This document shows, one piece after another, positions 23,501-34,027 of a stretch of DNA of 64,000 nt (its first letter is position 1; each line of letters starts with the position of its first letter). The DNA lies in NCBI GenBank assembly GCA_000827495.1, contig KN817587.1, forward strand, positions 1-64,000. Reading direction: 5' to 3'. The notes under the pieces were generated by a model, which was given only the letters and a program-made list of their open reading frames with translations, ran no database searches and had not been told where the DNA came from. This stretch comes from Hypholoma sublateritium FD-334 SS-4. Its lineage: Eukaryota; Basidiomycota; Agaricomycetes; Agaricales; Strophariaceae. The position numbers and the translations under genes are program-made.

Positions 23501-26500
23501 GTCATTGCGGAAGAATGGGCCCATCAATCTACAGAGCTGTCCAAAACAGAAACACCTCTCTCTCTTGTCGAAAAATATGATCTAGCTCAAGAGTTCACCA
23601 AACGGACTCTCGTATGGCTGCAAGGCAAGCCACCGCCCGCGTACCACGAGATGGCCTTTGCGTTGAGCCGAATTCATGCCGACTGTATATCCCTCCTACA
23701 AATGTTTACAACCGATTGCAAACTTCCTTCGTCGTCTATTCCTTTCCTCGGCACCGATATCGACATCTCTGGTACTGTTGCCGGTTGTTTCACCATTGAA
23801 ACTGCGCAGACCGCTATTGGAACCATGTACTCCCGATTAAAGGATTCACTAGGCCGAACTCGCAAGAAGGAGCTGGCGGTCATCGCAGAGAAACGCAGTG
23901 CTGTCTTGGCGTCCATCGAACGATATACTGAGGTCAAGGTTCAACATGACACTCGTGTTTCTGCTGCATTTGCGGCCGCATTCGTTGCCTTCAAAAGTAC
24001 TCCGGATAAAGTTAGCCCGGTGGTGAAAGGCATAATGAATGGGATTAAGGTAAGTAATTTCTTGCAGCCTTTTTTCTGCTGTAATAATGAAGTTACTAGA
24101 ATGAAGATAATCCTGATTTGCAACACCGTTCAGCCGTCGCTGTTGCCTCCTTCGTTGAATTTTGTGTTGAACATAGGATCGCTCAGCCACCGGATAAGAT
24201 CGTCAAAAACCTGTGCACCTTTCTCTGCCAAGACGTGGAACAAACACCTACTTTTGCCTACTCGCGAAAGCTTACCAGCGGCATACTATCGTTCCAGGCG
24301 TCTTGTTCCCTTCCGAAAGCGAAAGAATCTAATGGGGACACCGACAAGTCAGAATCAGACAAGTCACAAGATACACGAAGAGCACAGCTTGCTCGAAGAG
24401 GGGCCTGTCAAGCTTTCCAGCAGCTATCCGCAAAGTTTGGGCCTCGATTACTGGATATCATCCCAAATATGTGGCAATCTATGGCCGGTGGCCTTTTGAG
24501 TGCATGTCAAACCGGTAAGCGACACCAACATATATGCCATAGCATTCTAATACATTTTCAGATTCCTCAGAGAAAGCCGATTTACTCATCGAAAAACAAC
24601 ACGGCCAAGATGTCATCGATTCATTGAGCGTTCTGGAGGACGTCATCCCGACTTTCCACGAACATCTTTGGCCCAAACTGCACGAAATATTCCCTATGAT
24701 ACACATAGCTCTTCAAAGTCGATTCGCTATAGTTCGCCAAGCTGCTGCACGTTGCTTTGCCATCGCTTGCGATTTGATGACATCTGAGGCCATGCGCTAT
24801 GTCATTGAAAACATCATCCCTCTGTTGCAAGACCCTTTAATTCTAACGAATCGCCAGGGAGCCACTGAGCTAATATATCGTATGTTCACTTAACGGTTAG
24901 TCTGCCAACATGAACATTGATAATTTTGTCCACATTAGACATTGTCAATCGACTCGATATCAAAGCCCTCCCATATGTCATATTCATGGTAGTGCCCATT
25001 CTCGGGAGAATGAGTGACTCCAATGACGAGATTCGCTCCACGGCCACCAACATATTTGCATCCCTGGTCAAGATGGTGCCACTGGAGGTATGTACTGGTA
25101 CCTTAACACCGACATCCATCTAATAAACAAAATAAAGGTCGGATTGCCGGATCCTCCAGGCTTCTCAGACGAACTTCTCAAGCGACGCGAAACAGAACGA
25201 GAGTTTCTCAGTCAGTTACTCGACGGCACGAAGGTTGAGCAATATGTTGTCCCAGTTGCAATAAAGGCAGAATTACGCAAATACCAACAAGATGGGGTCA
25301 ATTGGCTCGCATTCTTGGCCAAATATCAGCTCCATGGAATCCTTTGTGATGGTATGACCAACCTAACCTTTTACCAATAGATGGTGTCTAATCTGTTTGT
25401 TCTTGCAGACATGGGATTGGGTAAAACATTACAATCGATATGCATTCTCGCTAGCAAACACTTCGAACGGGCCGAGAAACATAAACAGACAGCTTCTCCA
25501 GAGACCGTGCATCTACCGTCGCTTATTGTTTGTCCCCCAACTTTAACAGGTCATTGGTATTACGAAATCCAGAAGTATACCGACACGTTACGACCCGTCC
25601 TTTATACTGGTAACTCGAGAGAACGGTCTCGCCTGCTGGCTAAGTTGCAATCATACGATGTAGTTATTACCTCGTATGAGGTGGTTCGAAATGACATCGC
25701 AAACCTGGAAAACCATCAATGGCTGTATTGCATCCTTGACGAAGGACATGTCATCAAAAACGCGAAAACAAAGCTTACCAAGGCGGTCAAAATCATACAG
25801 GCGCAGCATCGGCTGATACTTTCGGGAACGCCAATCCAAAACAACGTCCTGGAATTATGGAGTCTGTTCGACTTCCTCATGCCCGGATTTCTTGGAACAG
25901 AAGCGTCTTTCAACGAGAGGTTTGGAAAGCCGATTTTATCAAATCGAGATGGCAAAAGCAAAAACGGGGAAGCAGGTCCGTTTTGTCGCTAGCACTTCAT
26001 AACAAACGCAAAATTAACCTACAGAGTTCAATAGCTGCGCTCGCCCTCGAGGCACTTCACAAGCAAGTGCTTCCATTTTTACTGCGTCGATTAAAGGAAG
26101 ACGTCTTGAATGACTTACCTCCCAAAATCATTCAAGACTACTATTGTGAACTTTCCGACCTTCAAAAGTACCTTTATGACGACTTCGGGAAATCGAAAGC
26201 ACGCGTCACCGCCGCCGACACCGTCAATACATCCAGTCCCGAAGGCGAACCTGCTCAGCAACATATATTCCAGTCGTTGCAATATTTGCGGAAACTTTGC
26301 AACCACCCTGCATTGGTTCTGAAGTCGGATAAAGAAGCTATAGATTCGGCTTTCTCTCGACTCAATGTGTCTGCTTCGTCGGCAAATCTCAATGATATTC
26401 AGCACGCGCCTAAGCTTTTAGCCTTGAAGTCAACTCTTCCTTTCTCCAGTAATTTTAACAACCTATTGACAGTGTATTCTTTTAGGCAAATCTTACTCGA

Positions 26501-27282
26501 TTGTGGCATTGGCTGCGGTAACAATGCTAGCCCCGATTCTCAGAAATCTGAGTTGATCGATACAGTCTCGGACAGCAGTACATCATTCTCTCAGCACAGG
26601 GTCCTGATATTCTGTCAAATGAAGCAGATGTTGGACATAATTGAGACGGACCTCTTCAAAGTACATATGCCATCCGTGACATATATGCGACTCGATGGCG
26701 GGACTGATGCCAACAAGCGGCACGCTGTTGTCCAGACGTTCAATGGCGATCCCAGTATCGATTGTCTTCTGCTCACAACCCACGTCGGCGGTTTGGGATT
26801 AACATTGACTGGTGCAGACACTGTCATCTTCGTCGAACATGATTGGAACCCTATGAAGGATCTGCAAGCGATGGATCGTGCGCATCGTATTGGTCAAAAG
26901 CGGGTGGTGAATGTGTATCGCTTGATTACAAAAGGGACGCTGGAAGAAAAAATTATGGGGTAAGCTATCGACAATCGAAGCTCACTTGCGAGACTAACGA
27001 TGTTTTTACCATAGTTTGCAACGCTTCAAACTCAACATCGCAAATTCCATTGTTACCCAGCAAAACTCCGGGTTATCTTCCATGGACACCGATCTTGTAC
27101 TGGATCTGTTCCGACGTACAAGCGAAGAAGAAGACGCTTTGGCTGCTGCGAAAGCAAAGGCAAAGGATCAGAACGGAAATGTTTCTCAGAAAAATGTTTT
27201 ACAGGGTCTCGAGGACCTACCCACTGAAGACGAGTACGAAGGCCTGGATCTGTCCAGTTTCATGGGTTCCCTTCATCGCTAG
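20559..27282 (+). CDS. MOT1: MOT1/BTAF1, TBP-displacing SNF2-family ATPase
   Basis: The first exon is only 11 bases (ATG ACT TCA AG) and is spliced at 20570 to give MTSRLDRLLLLLDTGSSPSV, the conserved Mot1 N-terminus. A long HEAT-repeat region follows to about 25000. The SNF2 ATPase follows: DMGLGKT (Walker A) near 25410, LDEGHVIKN (DEGH box) near 25730, SGTPIQNN near 25820, and the C-terminal helicase lobe with HDWNPMKDLQAMDRAHRIGQ near 26835-26900. The C-terminus ends DLSSFMGSLHR. Mot1 removes TBP from DNA using ATP and so redistributes TBP between promoters. Length (about 1,900 residues after splicing) agrees with the family. There are many small introns; an acidic/Lys-rich insert near 21250-21480 is typical of the N-terminal region. 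No break was seen. Confidence 0.95.
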
Positions 27283-27410
27283 AACGCATCCGTATCATTA
27301 TTACTTAGGCTCGATTACATTGAATTTTGTTATAAATGCACTTGCATCATGTACTGTATGTAACATATAATGTCTTGTTCGAGGAATGTAGAGAACATAC
27401 ATTGAAGGAA

Positions 27411-28355
27411 TTAATATAACAGTCGAGGTTGCCCTGTCTTTGTGGCCGCTATGAACGGGTTGTGTTGCTTCAGTCGTGGAAAGGTGAATGCAGCGAACAG
27501 GAGACAAATAAGGCCAGCGGTAATCCCAAGTGTGATCCCCACAATATCGCCAGCGCCTATTGAGGTTTTTGAGCCTGATGGGTTTGACAGTGTCGGCGGA
27601 GGAATTTGTGATGACATTGGTATTGTTGAACTGGGCTGGGTGACGAGACAGCCTGTGTCGTTGCCTTGCTTTAAATAGAAGGGAGCTGATCCTGCTGAGA
27701 TGCCCAGAGTGGCTGCAGTATCGAAAGCCTTTGCGACATACCAACCTTCTTTCGCATCCACGGACGACCAAGTGAAGCTATCGGCTGTCGATAAAACACT
27801 GGTTGTCAAAATGCGTGTTTCTGGAGATGTTGAAGACGGAGAGACAGTCGAATTCAATTTGGATCCATCTCGTGGTTGAGCAATCAAGGTCATCGCAACT
27901 GCACCTTGTCCGCTGTAGGACCAAGAAAGTATAAAAGGACTGCAGAGTGTTGCATTCGCAGGGTCATCGAATATAAAGACACGCAGCGACGTCGAGGATG
28001 CTGTGGAAGGGGAGACAACTGCTGGAGGGGACGGGGGTGTTTGATTGAACGTTGGGCTCGGTGTGAGAATTGGTATCGCCTGTCCTCCGCTGTTAATCGG
28101 GTCTGCGGGTGTTGACATAGGCTGTCCGTTTCCTGGGTCAGCACTTGGGGCACTGGCAGGGACAGATGTAATAACTTCGGTGACTGTGGTTGACCTTGTG
28201 CCGCCTCCTGCAGTTGCAGTGACCGTAGTAAATTTGATTTGTGTAGTAGTTGAACTGCTGCTGCTGCTCCCGCCGTTACCATTACCATTACTGCTGCTGC
28301 TACCCCCACTTTCACTACTTTTTCCCTCTATTCCGGTGTCCTCTCGTTTCAACAT
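27411..28355 (-). CDS. Ser/Thr-rich single-pass membrane protein, function unknown
   Basis: Single open frame of 314 codons. The N-terminal third is Ser/Gly/Asn/Thr-rich low complexity (Ser runs and SSSSNGNGNGG). A middle region of about 100 residues (CSPFILSWSYSGQGAVAMTL to SAPFYLKQGNDTGC) has a beta-sandwich look resembling Kre9/KNH or Ser-Thr-rich GPI-anchor domains. One transmembrane helix near the C-terminus (VGITLGITAGLICLLFAAF) precedes a short basic cytosolic tail. This plan suits a fungal surface glycoprotein or sensor. No signal peptide is seen at the ATG at 28355; an AG acceptor at about 28380 keeps the frame open, so an upstream exon carrying one is possible but was not found. I do not assign a function. 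Confidence 0.7.
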   Translation of the reverse strand: MLKREDTGIEGKSSESGGSSSSNGNGNGGSSSSSSTTTQIKFTTVTATAGGGTRSTTVTEVITSVPASAPSADPGNGQPMSTPADPINSGGQAIPILTPSPTFNQTPPSPPAVVSPSTASSTSLRVFIFDDPANATLCSPFILSWSYSGQGAVAMTLIAQPRDGSKLNSTVSPSSTSPETRILTTSVLSTADSFTWSSVDAKEGWYVAKAFDTAATLGISAGSAPFYLKQGNDTGCLVTQPSSTIPMSSQIPPPTLSNPSGSKTSIGAGDIVGITLGITAGLICLLFAAFTFPRLKQHNPFIAATKTGQPRLLY

Positions 28356-29077
28356 TTGCTCTCGATACGGGTATCTAGACGTCTGTTAGCCTGGCCGCCA
28401 GTGCCCACCAGCGTAAATGAGGACAAGCTACCCACTGGTGAATGTATAATAAGTAACGCAATACCTAGCACACGGTGTCATTCGTCATAATAAAGTGCCA
28501 TTGGTGGGATAGTCCTCTCCCTTCGGAGGGGTCAACATCCTGCGATAATCAAACATGTGCAACCTGTCGAGGAAATGGAAATAATATACTTCTTCGACAC
28601 AAACCGTGCCGCTTGGAGCCAGATAGGTAACCCTTGTTGTGATCTCACGATTGAGTGGCGTTCGCATTCTTGTCAAGAGTTGATAACCCGGGACACCCAC
28701 GCAATGTCTTAAGACGAAGAATCGCCTAAGAATATATACCTCCAACGAAGCAATCCATAGGTTAGCTTTTCCACGAGCAATGCAGTTGTTGGGCGTGCGA
28801 GAAAAGCCAACAATCTGACTTGCTGGCCAAAAAACCGCGCGCCAGTCGAAGGGGACTTTGACGTCTCAACACCAGTGTCGGTGTCGGGAGAAAGATGTCC
28901 GAGTCGATAAAACTTGCAGTCTATTTTGGGGGAATCGAAAGGCACCAAATTTCACACAGAACACACGCGCGGATTGTTTCATACTGATGCGACAACGGTA
29001 CACGGAGTGTCGGTGTGTAAATAATTGTATTGAGCAAGGTAACATGACTCAGCTTGCAGTGCGGCTGGTCAAGAAGC
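28356..29077. other. Intergenic, unresolved
   Basis: About 720 bp between two minus-strand genes. Two overlapping minus-strand frames (28485-28745 and 28709-28948) are open for 79-86 codons, but neither shows a known motif and no splice join makes a convincing protein. It may hold a missing 5' exon of the Ser/Thr-rich gene. Confidence 0.4.
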
Positions 29078-31581
29078 CTACAGTTTCTTTCCTTCCAATA
29101 TTCTTTCTATTTCCTGCCGTATCTCCGCCAGATTCACCCTGAGAGTTTTCACGTCTTCAAATTTCCGTTGGGCTTGAGCTTCATCGATAAATGATTCTAG
29201 AAGGGTTTCTTGTTCGAGGAGGGGTTGCAAAGCGTGGGCTAGAGAGGAGTCTGGATCAATGGTGATAGCGGAAAGGTCTGGACCACTGGTGCTACTGTGA
29301 GGTTTGCCAGGCTTCGAACTAGTTTTAGGCGTAGGCAACGACTATCCTGAAGTGAGAAAATTGCGCACTCAATACCGATGAAAACCTACCTGAAGGGGAA
29401 ACATATTTTTCTGCAAGAACAAGTTCGCTCGTGTCATGACGGCAGCCTGAATTCGATCTTGAGAGCTTCCTGTACCGTTCGGACAAGGCAATGCTCGAAT
29501 ATCCTTCGACAGCTTGTCATAGCGAGCGAAAGACTCCAGCAAGCGCTTTCGGGCAGCGGAAGCTTCCCTTGTCGGTTGGTCGTGGTGTCTGTAAGGGCAA
29601 GTCAACTAGACAAAATGTGAAGGAAGTATATGTGGACAAACGTCAATGACATTAGAAGTTCTTGAAATTTAGGAAGTGATTCCTCTATATCAGCCTCCAG
29701 ATTGATGAAATTCTACTGATGGTAAGTAAAACGCTGAAATAACACAAAACAATCAAGACCAACCTCATACATTTTGACAAATGGAGGGATAATTCCAGCT
29801 TGTTGATGATATTGCTGTCGCCTGCACTGAATCGACAAATGCTATGAACACATAATCACAGATAGACTCACAATAGGATGGGGCGACATTCGCGACATAT
29901 CCTTACTCCTTTCAAGAATTTATCCTCGTCTTCTTGTAGGCCATTTGGACCATCTGTGCTCGCTACTCTCCTCCTCTTTACACCATAATCCACACCCTCG
30001 CCGACCTCTTCAATTTCCCTTGTTTTTGTATCGACAACGAACAAAATGGAACACATTACTTCGCGCTGGGGATGTTTAATTGGCAATGAACAAATTATTT
30101 GACCGCATAGTCTACAATGATGTTTACGGTTAGTTAACGGGTGAAATGTTGCGCTATTAAAGTAAGTAGCGGCCAACGATAAGCATTGATTAGCGGATAA
30201 GGTAGTCTTGTTACTCACGAGCAAAGAGGACATTTCGAAACTTCTGCGTCGCTTTGCCATGGTGTTATTCGTTGCTCCGACGCTATTGAATATTAGGGTC
30301 AGCAATACGGTCAACAGATAGACTGCCAAAGGCAACACACCGCGAATGTCCGTTTTTGTAGCGTCTCCCAGACCCCCTCTCACAACACCTCTCCAAATAT
30401 CTCCTGCATCGTTGATATTTATGCCACGTAAGCCCTGGAAGTCGAAGAACGAAGAAGCTCGCCTATTTTCGCGGGCGTTCAATTGCTTTTGGAGACTTTG
30501 TTTTCCGCCTTCAGGTGACAATGGGTGTGAGAAATGAAGCGCAATCAGCTTTTCCAACCTTCTCTCAAGCTTGGTACGTTCTACTCTCGCGATTCCACCT
30601 TGAACTTCGTCATCGCGTATCAGTCGACGACGCGCAATAAACTCGTCAGTCAGCGGTCTGTAAACTCCTTTTGGCTGGAATCCAGGGCGGTATGGTGCTG
30701 GTCTAGATGAGGTTGTTGAAATAGGAGTATTCATCCGAGAGTGGGGATTTGTTGACTGACTCTGGGTGGCAGACGTTGAGGATGTGTGGCTGGCGCGGGA
30801 TGGAGCCTGCTGAATGGTTAGAGGTGGAGCTGGGTCAACGGGACTGTGAAATCGGGGACTGGGCGGTATGCGAGTAGGATATACTGGTGGGCTTCCATGT
30901 GATAACTGTTCTGGCAATGGCGAACGAGGTGGAAGAGAAATGGTAGATACATTGCGACTGTGAGTGACTACTTCTGTCTTGGTAATGTGCGTGGTTCTCG
31001 CCGGTAGCCGTCGAAAAGTTGAAGCCTTCTTAGGCATAGAAGTTGAACTGGAAGGCTTTGACGAATTCGGTGATTTTACGTCCGACGTTGTCATTTCTGT
31101 CTGGTTCCTTCGAACCGGTAGAATTTCGTTGGTTCCCATAACGGTGCCTTTTGACACTTCTTTTGTTGCCGCAGCCAGAGCTTCTGAAGTCGATTGATCA
31201 GGGGATGCAGGGGGGTCAATTACAACAGAAATTGGAGTAGAATGGTCTACACTTTCAAGAGGGTTTGGTGGCGTTATTAAGTTCTTGTAAGTTGATTCTT
31301 CCATGTCATCGTCGCTATTGTCGAGACTGTATTGTTGAGGTTGAAGCAAGGCATTTGATGTACTATTGACGCTAGAACTATGAACCTTACCAACCGGTGG
31401 GGGGGACTGGTTAGGAGTCAAGTGTGAGTTGCTGCTGGAAAGGTTGCGAGAGTGCCGTTTGGACTATGAAATAGGGACTCATTCAATAAGTGGACACCAG
31501 GCATTTAAATGTGCAGCAGACCTTGTAGGGCAGATAAGGGACATAACCAGGGCCTGCAGGGGGTGATGAAGGGGCGGACAT
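29078..31581 (-). CDS. FYVE-domain Rab5 effector, Vac1/Pep7 (rabenosyn-5) type
   Basis: The first exon gives MSAPSSPPAGPGYVPYLPYK and splices at about 31460-31520 to SKRHSRNLSSSN, then a long Ser/Pro-rich N-terminal region follows. A FYVE zinc finger is present near 29880-30140: NRKHHCRLCGQIIC, with the basic R(R/K)HHC patch that binds phosphatidylinositol 3-phosphate, and a distal GVRICRECRPIL pair. An insert of about 50 residues separates the Cys pairs. After FYVE come helical segments, including PKFQELLMSL and a final coiled coil (LEQETLLESFIDEAQAQRK) matching the C-terminal Rab-binding helices of the family. Vac1/Pep7 tethers Golgi-derived vesicles to endosomes with Vps21 (Rab5) and Vps45. 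Stop at 29078-29080. The start codon lies 70 bp from that of twinfilin, on the opposite strand. Confidence 0.87.
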
Positions 31582-31651
31582 AATGACATCTGCAGAGCAA
31601 AGGGTCCGATAGCGCAGCTGTCTCACAGCCTTTGATCACAACTCTCACCAT
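31582..31651. promoter_or_regulatory. 70-bp divergent spacer between FYVE gene and twinfilin start codons
   Basis: Only 70 bp separate the two ATGs (31581 on minus, 31652 on plus). Both 5' leaders and the core promoters must be packed here or overlap the neighbouring coding exon. No TATA-like box is obvious. Confidence 0.6.
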
Positions 31652-32920
31652 GTCTGCGCTTTCTGGAATCGCCGTATCCACTGATCTCGCCCAAAAATTC
31701 GCCGACGCTGTCCAAACTAGTTCGACACGATTCATTAAAATATCGATTGAAAATGGTCGCTTTTCTGAAGTGCATAAACTGCTCCATTAATTCTTACTTC
31801 TCGCGTTCAGAATCTCTTGTGCACGATCTTTCTCTGCCAATAGCTGGGACATTGGAGGAAGACTTGACAAAACTCCAGGATGAAGATATTGTACCAAATG
31901 ATTCACCTGCATATATCCTCATCAAGCTCGATCCTCCATCTTCGGACTGGATGAACATTTTCTACGTACCTGATACTGCGAAAGTTCGGGATAAGGGGAG
32001 TTTGGGAATCCACACATTTTGCTGCGCCTCATCAATTAGCATTGTATTAGATGTTATATGCTTCCACGCGTCCACTTCTTCTTAGGTCTCTCGGATCTAC
32101 ATCATTTACAGACTCTATATTTGCAACGACCAAGGCGGACTTCACTGCGGAAAGCTACGCATCTCATCTTCGACACAATGCTGCCCCCCATCCGTTGTCT
32201 GCCCGCGAGCAAGAAATGGCTGACCTACGTGCTGCAGAGAATGAGGCAGCTAACTATCAAGGCAGCAGTGTCAGAAACAGTCCTATTGGAACAGGAGTTG
32301 GCCTCAATTGGTCCAAGGAAGTAGAAAACGCCGTTTCGGAACTGGGACAAGGAAACAAGAGCACTGTCATCATTATTGTAAGTAACTCTTAAAGTTGCTA
32401 TTGACTGGTATATACAAAATCACAAAATCTTAACTATTCGTTGAACCAGACAATCGATCCTCAAACCGAAACCTTGATTTTACACAAGGTGGGAGATACC
32501 TTGGCGGCCTCGCTTCCTCAGACAGAACCATGCTATGCATTGGTGGCACTGCCTCATCCAAACGCGCAGAATAATGGCTACGAAATTGGTACGTCGACTG
32601 CAGTATCTTATTTCAAGGCGGACGCTAACGCAAACTCAGTTTTTGTCTATTCATGCCCTTCCAATTCGCCCATAAAGTACCGAATGATCTATTCTTCCGG
32701 GTCCACCACCACTTACCAAGCGGCGAAGACTCTATTGTCATCTTTGACACCTCCGGTAACCCTTTCCACTAGAAAAGTTGAAACGTCAGACCCAAAAGAA
32801 TTGGACGAGCATTATCTGACGTCGGAGCTTGGATTATTGTCCGTTGACGACAATATTGCCGTCGCCGCCAATCCTCCAAAAGCATTTGCCAAACCTAAAG
32901 GACCTCCACGGCGCCGATAG
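31652..32920 (+). CDS. TWF1: Twinfilin, actin-monomer-binding protein with two ADF-H domains
   Basis: Starts MSALSGIAVSTDLAQKFADA, with the first intron at 31756-31811 joining KISIEN to ESLVHD. The first ADF-homology domain covers roughly residues 1-135 (DDSPAYILIKLD-like region, then YASTRPLLLRSLGS). A linker follows (HPLSAREQEMADLRAAENEA). The second domain continues through PCYALVALPHPN and SCPSNSPIKYRMIYSSG. The C-terminus is KAFAKPKGPPRRR, the basic tail seen in twinfilins. The protein sequesters ADP-actin monomers and helps cap and disassemble filaments. Length of about 330 residues fits the family. Introns are small and regular. Confidence 0.92.
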
Positions 32921-33197
32921 AAATTGCTTCTCGTAACCAATGATTCTTACTAACGACTTATTTTACGTTCAGAAGTTGTTCAGAAGTCACTTGTTCCAAT
33001 TATATGACAAGCACAATATTCAGCACAATGGGACCGGCCTCCTTTTATCTTTGCATCTACAATCCCATGTTTTCATCCTCGTACCACAACTCCCAATTAC
33101 CCTCTTGATACAAATATGGCCTTGGAGTCAACTTGGAGTGAGCCCGCTGTTATAAGTACCTCCGAGTCCACGGCTTCATATTCATCACTACTACTTA
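32921..33197. other. Intergenic, 3' of twinfilin
   Basis: AT-rich 3' flank of twinfilin up to the inserted element; no gene seen. Confidence 0.4.
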
Positions 33198-33831
33198 GTG
33201 CTGGGTTTGTTACTTACATGTTAGTAACATGTAGGTATACTTATCACACGTTACTAACACGTTATTAACAATTCTCACCGAGGAGTGATATACTTGAGAG
33301 ATACCCAATATGGTAATGATTACATCAGCAGTCTAGCCCGACAAAATAATATTATCAGTGCTCCTAATCTACACAGCCAAGCCAGTTAGGTGTTCACCAG
33401 TTGAACCATACGAGGCTCCCAGCAACCGACTACGAGAATTTGGTCTCCCGCCGTACCCAGGTTCTCAACATGAGAGTGCGTTCAGGATGTCGGGAATTGC
33501 CGGTAATGCCACATTTGCACGCCAGAGTTTGGCCGGAGTCGCCGCTCACTAATGCCCCGAAACTCCCAAATCTCCTCAAGTATGTTGATCACTGGCTCTG
33601 GCGCAACGGAGCCATCGAAAAATGGACTATCAATGATTTTATTTGTTATGTACTGGTTTCTAGCACGTTATATAGCCATTTTTTGACGTTATTAACCTGT
33701 TACTAGCCGCGATAATAAGAAATTCCCACGGGGGAAACTCACATGTTAATAACATAGGTATCTAACCTCACGGAGACCCCCCTACCAATCTCACGTTGGT
33801 AACATTGGCCGAAACCAATCTAACCCAGCAC
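33198..33831. mobile_element. MITE-like element, 634 bp, TA-flanked with short terminal inverted repeats
   Basis: The left end reads GTGCTGGGTT and the right end AACCCAGCAC, an exact 10-bp terminal inverted repeat, each flanked by TA (33196-33197 and 33832-33833) as in Tc1/mariner-type insertions. Inside, the word GTTANTAAC and relatives recur near both ends (e.g. 33219-33234, 33245-33270, 33740-33755, 33793-33805), like subterminal transposase-binding repeats. No long frame is present, so it would be non-autonomous. It lies in the upstream region of the LOG gene. Confidence 0.65.
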
Positions 33832-34027
33832 TAATCACTAAGTACTGCTTCGATCTCTCCTGAGGATTTGTACAGATCAGGCACAGATATTAGTATTACG
33901 TATACGAATTTTATAATCTATTTTTGCTTCGATTGTGATAAGCAGCGGCATAAAAGCTTTTTTATCGACTCAATCCAACTAGCTTTATCTCAAACTACCA
34001 TTTTCGGAGGCTCTAAAACATATTACC
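33832..34027. other. Probable promoter/leader of the LOG-family gene
   Basis: About 195 bp between the MITE-like element and the ATG at 34028; AT-rich, no gene. Assigned as promoter by position only. Confidence 0.35.

Noticed and set aside
28485..28948. Two overlapping minus-strand open frames (86 and 79 codons)
   Set aside because: No known motif, no coherent splice join and no signal peptide that would extend the neighbouring membrane-protein gene.
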